Source: UBA9214 sp964443845
GTDB taxonomy: Bacteria; Pseudomonadota; Gammaproteobacteria; UBA9214
Assembly (NCBI GenBank): GCA_964443845.1
Contig: CAYUFA010000070.1
Span: 1-13,160 of the forward strand
Length of the DNA stretch: 13,160 bases
Reading direction: 5' to 3'
The position numbers were made by a program, and so were the translations under genes. The notes beneath the pieces were generated by a model, which had not been told where the DNA came from, did not search any database, and was given only the letters and a program-made list of their open reading frames with translations. Below are positions 13,115 to 13,160 of this stretch, piece after piece. How positions within the stretch are numbered: position 1 is the stretch's first letter; the number at the start of each line of letters is the position of its first letter.

Positions 13115-13160
13115 GTCCCACAAACTCCCTCTCCCTCCGGGACAGGATCGATGAGGTCAG
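13115..13160. repeat. dispersed palindromic repeat, copy 2 (degenerate, reaches the window edge)
   Basis: The first 28 bases (13115-13142) are identical to 11478-11505 and in the same orientation. After CCGGGA the second stem arm is decayed (ACAGGATCG in place of AGAGGGTTG), so the hairpin no longer forms well. It may run past the window. Confidence 0.75.

Noticed and set aside
12081..13154. 357-aa plus-strand open frame opposite the SDR gene
   Set aside because: Antisense shadow of a clear SDR; composition is not protein-like and it runs through two dispersed repeats.

Overview
The window looks like chromosomal DNA from a GC-rich, free-living gammaproteobacterium that fixes nitrogen. The basis is composition, the type of dispersed repeats, a nif-linked gene block like that of Azotobacter and Pseudomonas stutzeri, and a DecR-type regulator; the Chromatiales / sulfur-oxidiser neighbourhood is my guess. 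I see no tRNA, rRNA, CRISPR array, transposase or integrase. The genes are mostly ordinary housekeeping and accessory functions. The unusual material is in the uncharacterised nif-linked proteins, the intergenic structure and the repeats.

Left block (1-2293, + strand): the end of a nif operon segment. It holds the C-terminus of a NifX/NifY-family FeMo-cofactor carrier, a 90-aa nif-associated protein (probably DUF6129), a [4Fe-4S] leucine-rich-repeat-variant (LRV) protein with four N-terminal cysteines and seven repeats, and a 339-aa protein I cannot assign that is coupled to the LRV gene by an ATGA overlap. Signalling block (2294-4964, +): a gene-free gap with two competing hairpins and an AT-rich promoter-like spot, then a PAS-PAS-HD-GYP cyclic-di-GMP phosphodiesterase behind a hairpin-rich leader, then a GNAT acetyltransferase with its own likely promoter.

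Middle (5082-8854): an unrecognised 143-aa protein (-) and a DecR/YbaO-like Lrp/AsnC regulator (+) diverge from an AT-rich operator region. A 344-bp gene-free stretch full of short perfect hairpins, including a REP-like element, follows. Then on the minus strand come a four-helix membrane protein, a LysR regulator that has lost its DNA-binding half, a KefF-like flavodoxin-fold NAD(P)H oxidoreductase and a transglutaminase-like protease-fold protein. The LysR break coincides with the end of the more AT-rich oxidoreductase gene.

Right block (8956-13160): a two-helix potassium channel with tandem RCK domains (-), cyanase cynS (+), and a converging pair on the minus strand: a yeast-type cytosine deaminase and an atypical SDR. 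That pair is bracketed by two direct copies of a dispersed CCCTCTCCC-type repeat, and a second repeat family (GTCATTGCGA type) sits just upstream of the SDR. Cyanase plus cytosine deaminase recalls the neighbouring cod and cyn loci of E. coli, but with a non-homologous deaminase. Nitrogen acquisition (nif, cyanate, cytosine) is the loose common thread; joint regulation is not shown by the sequence.
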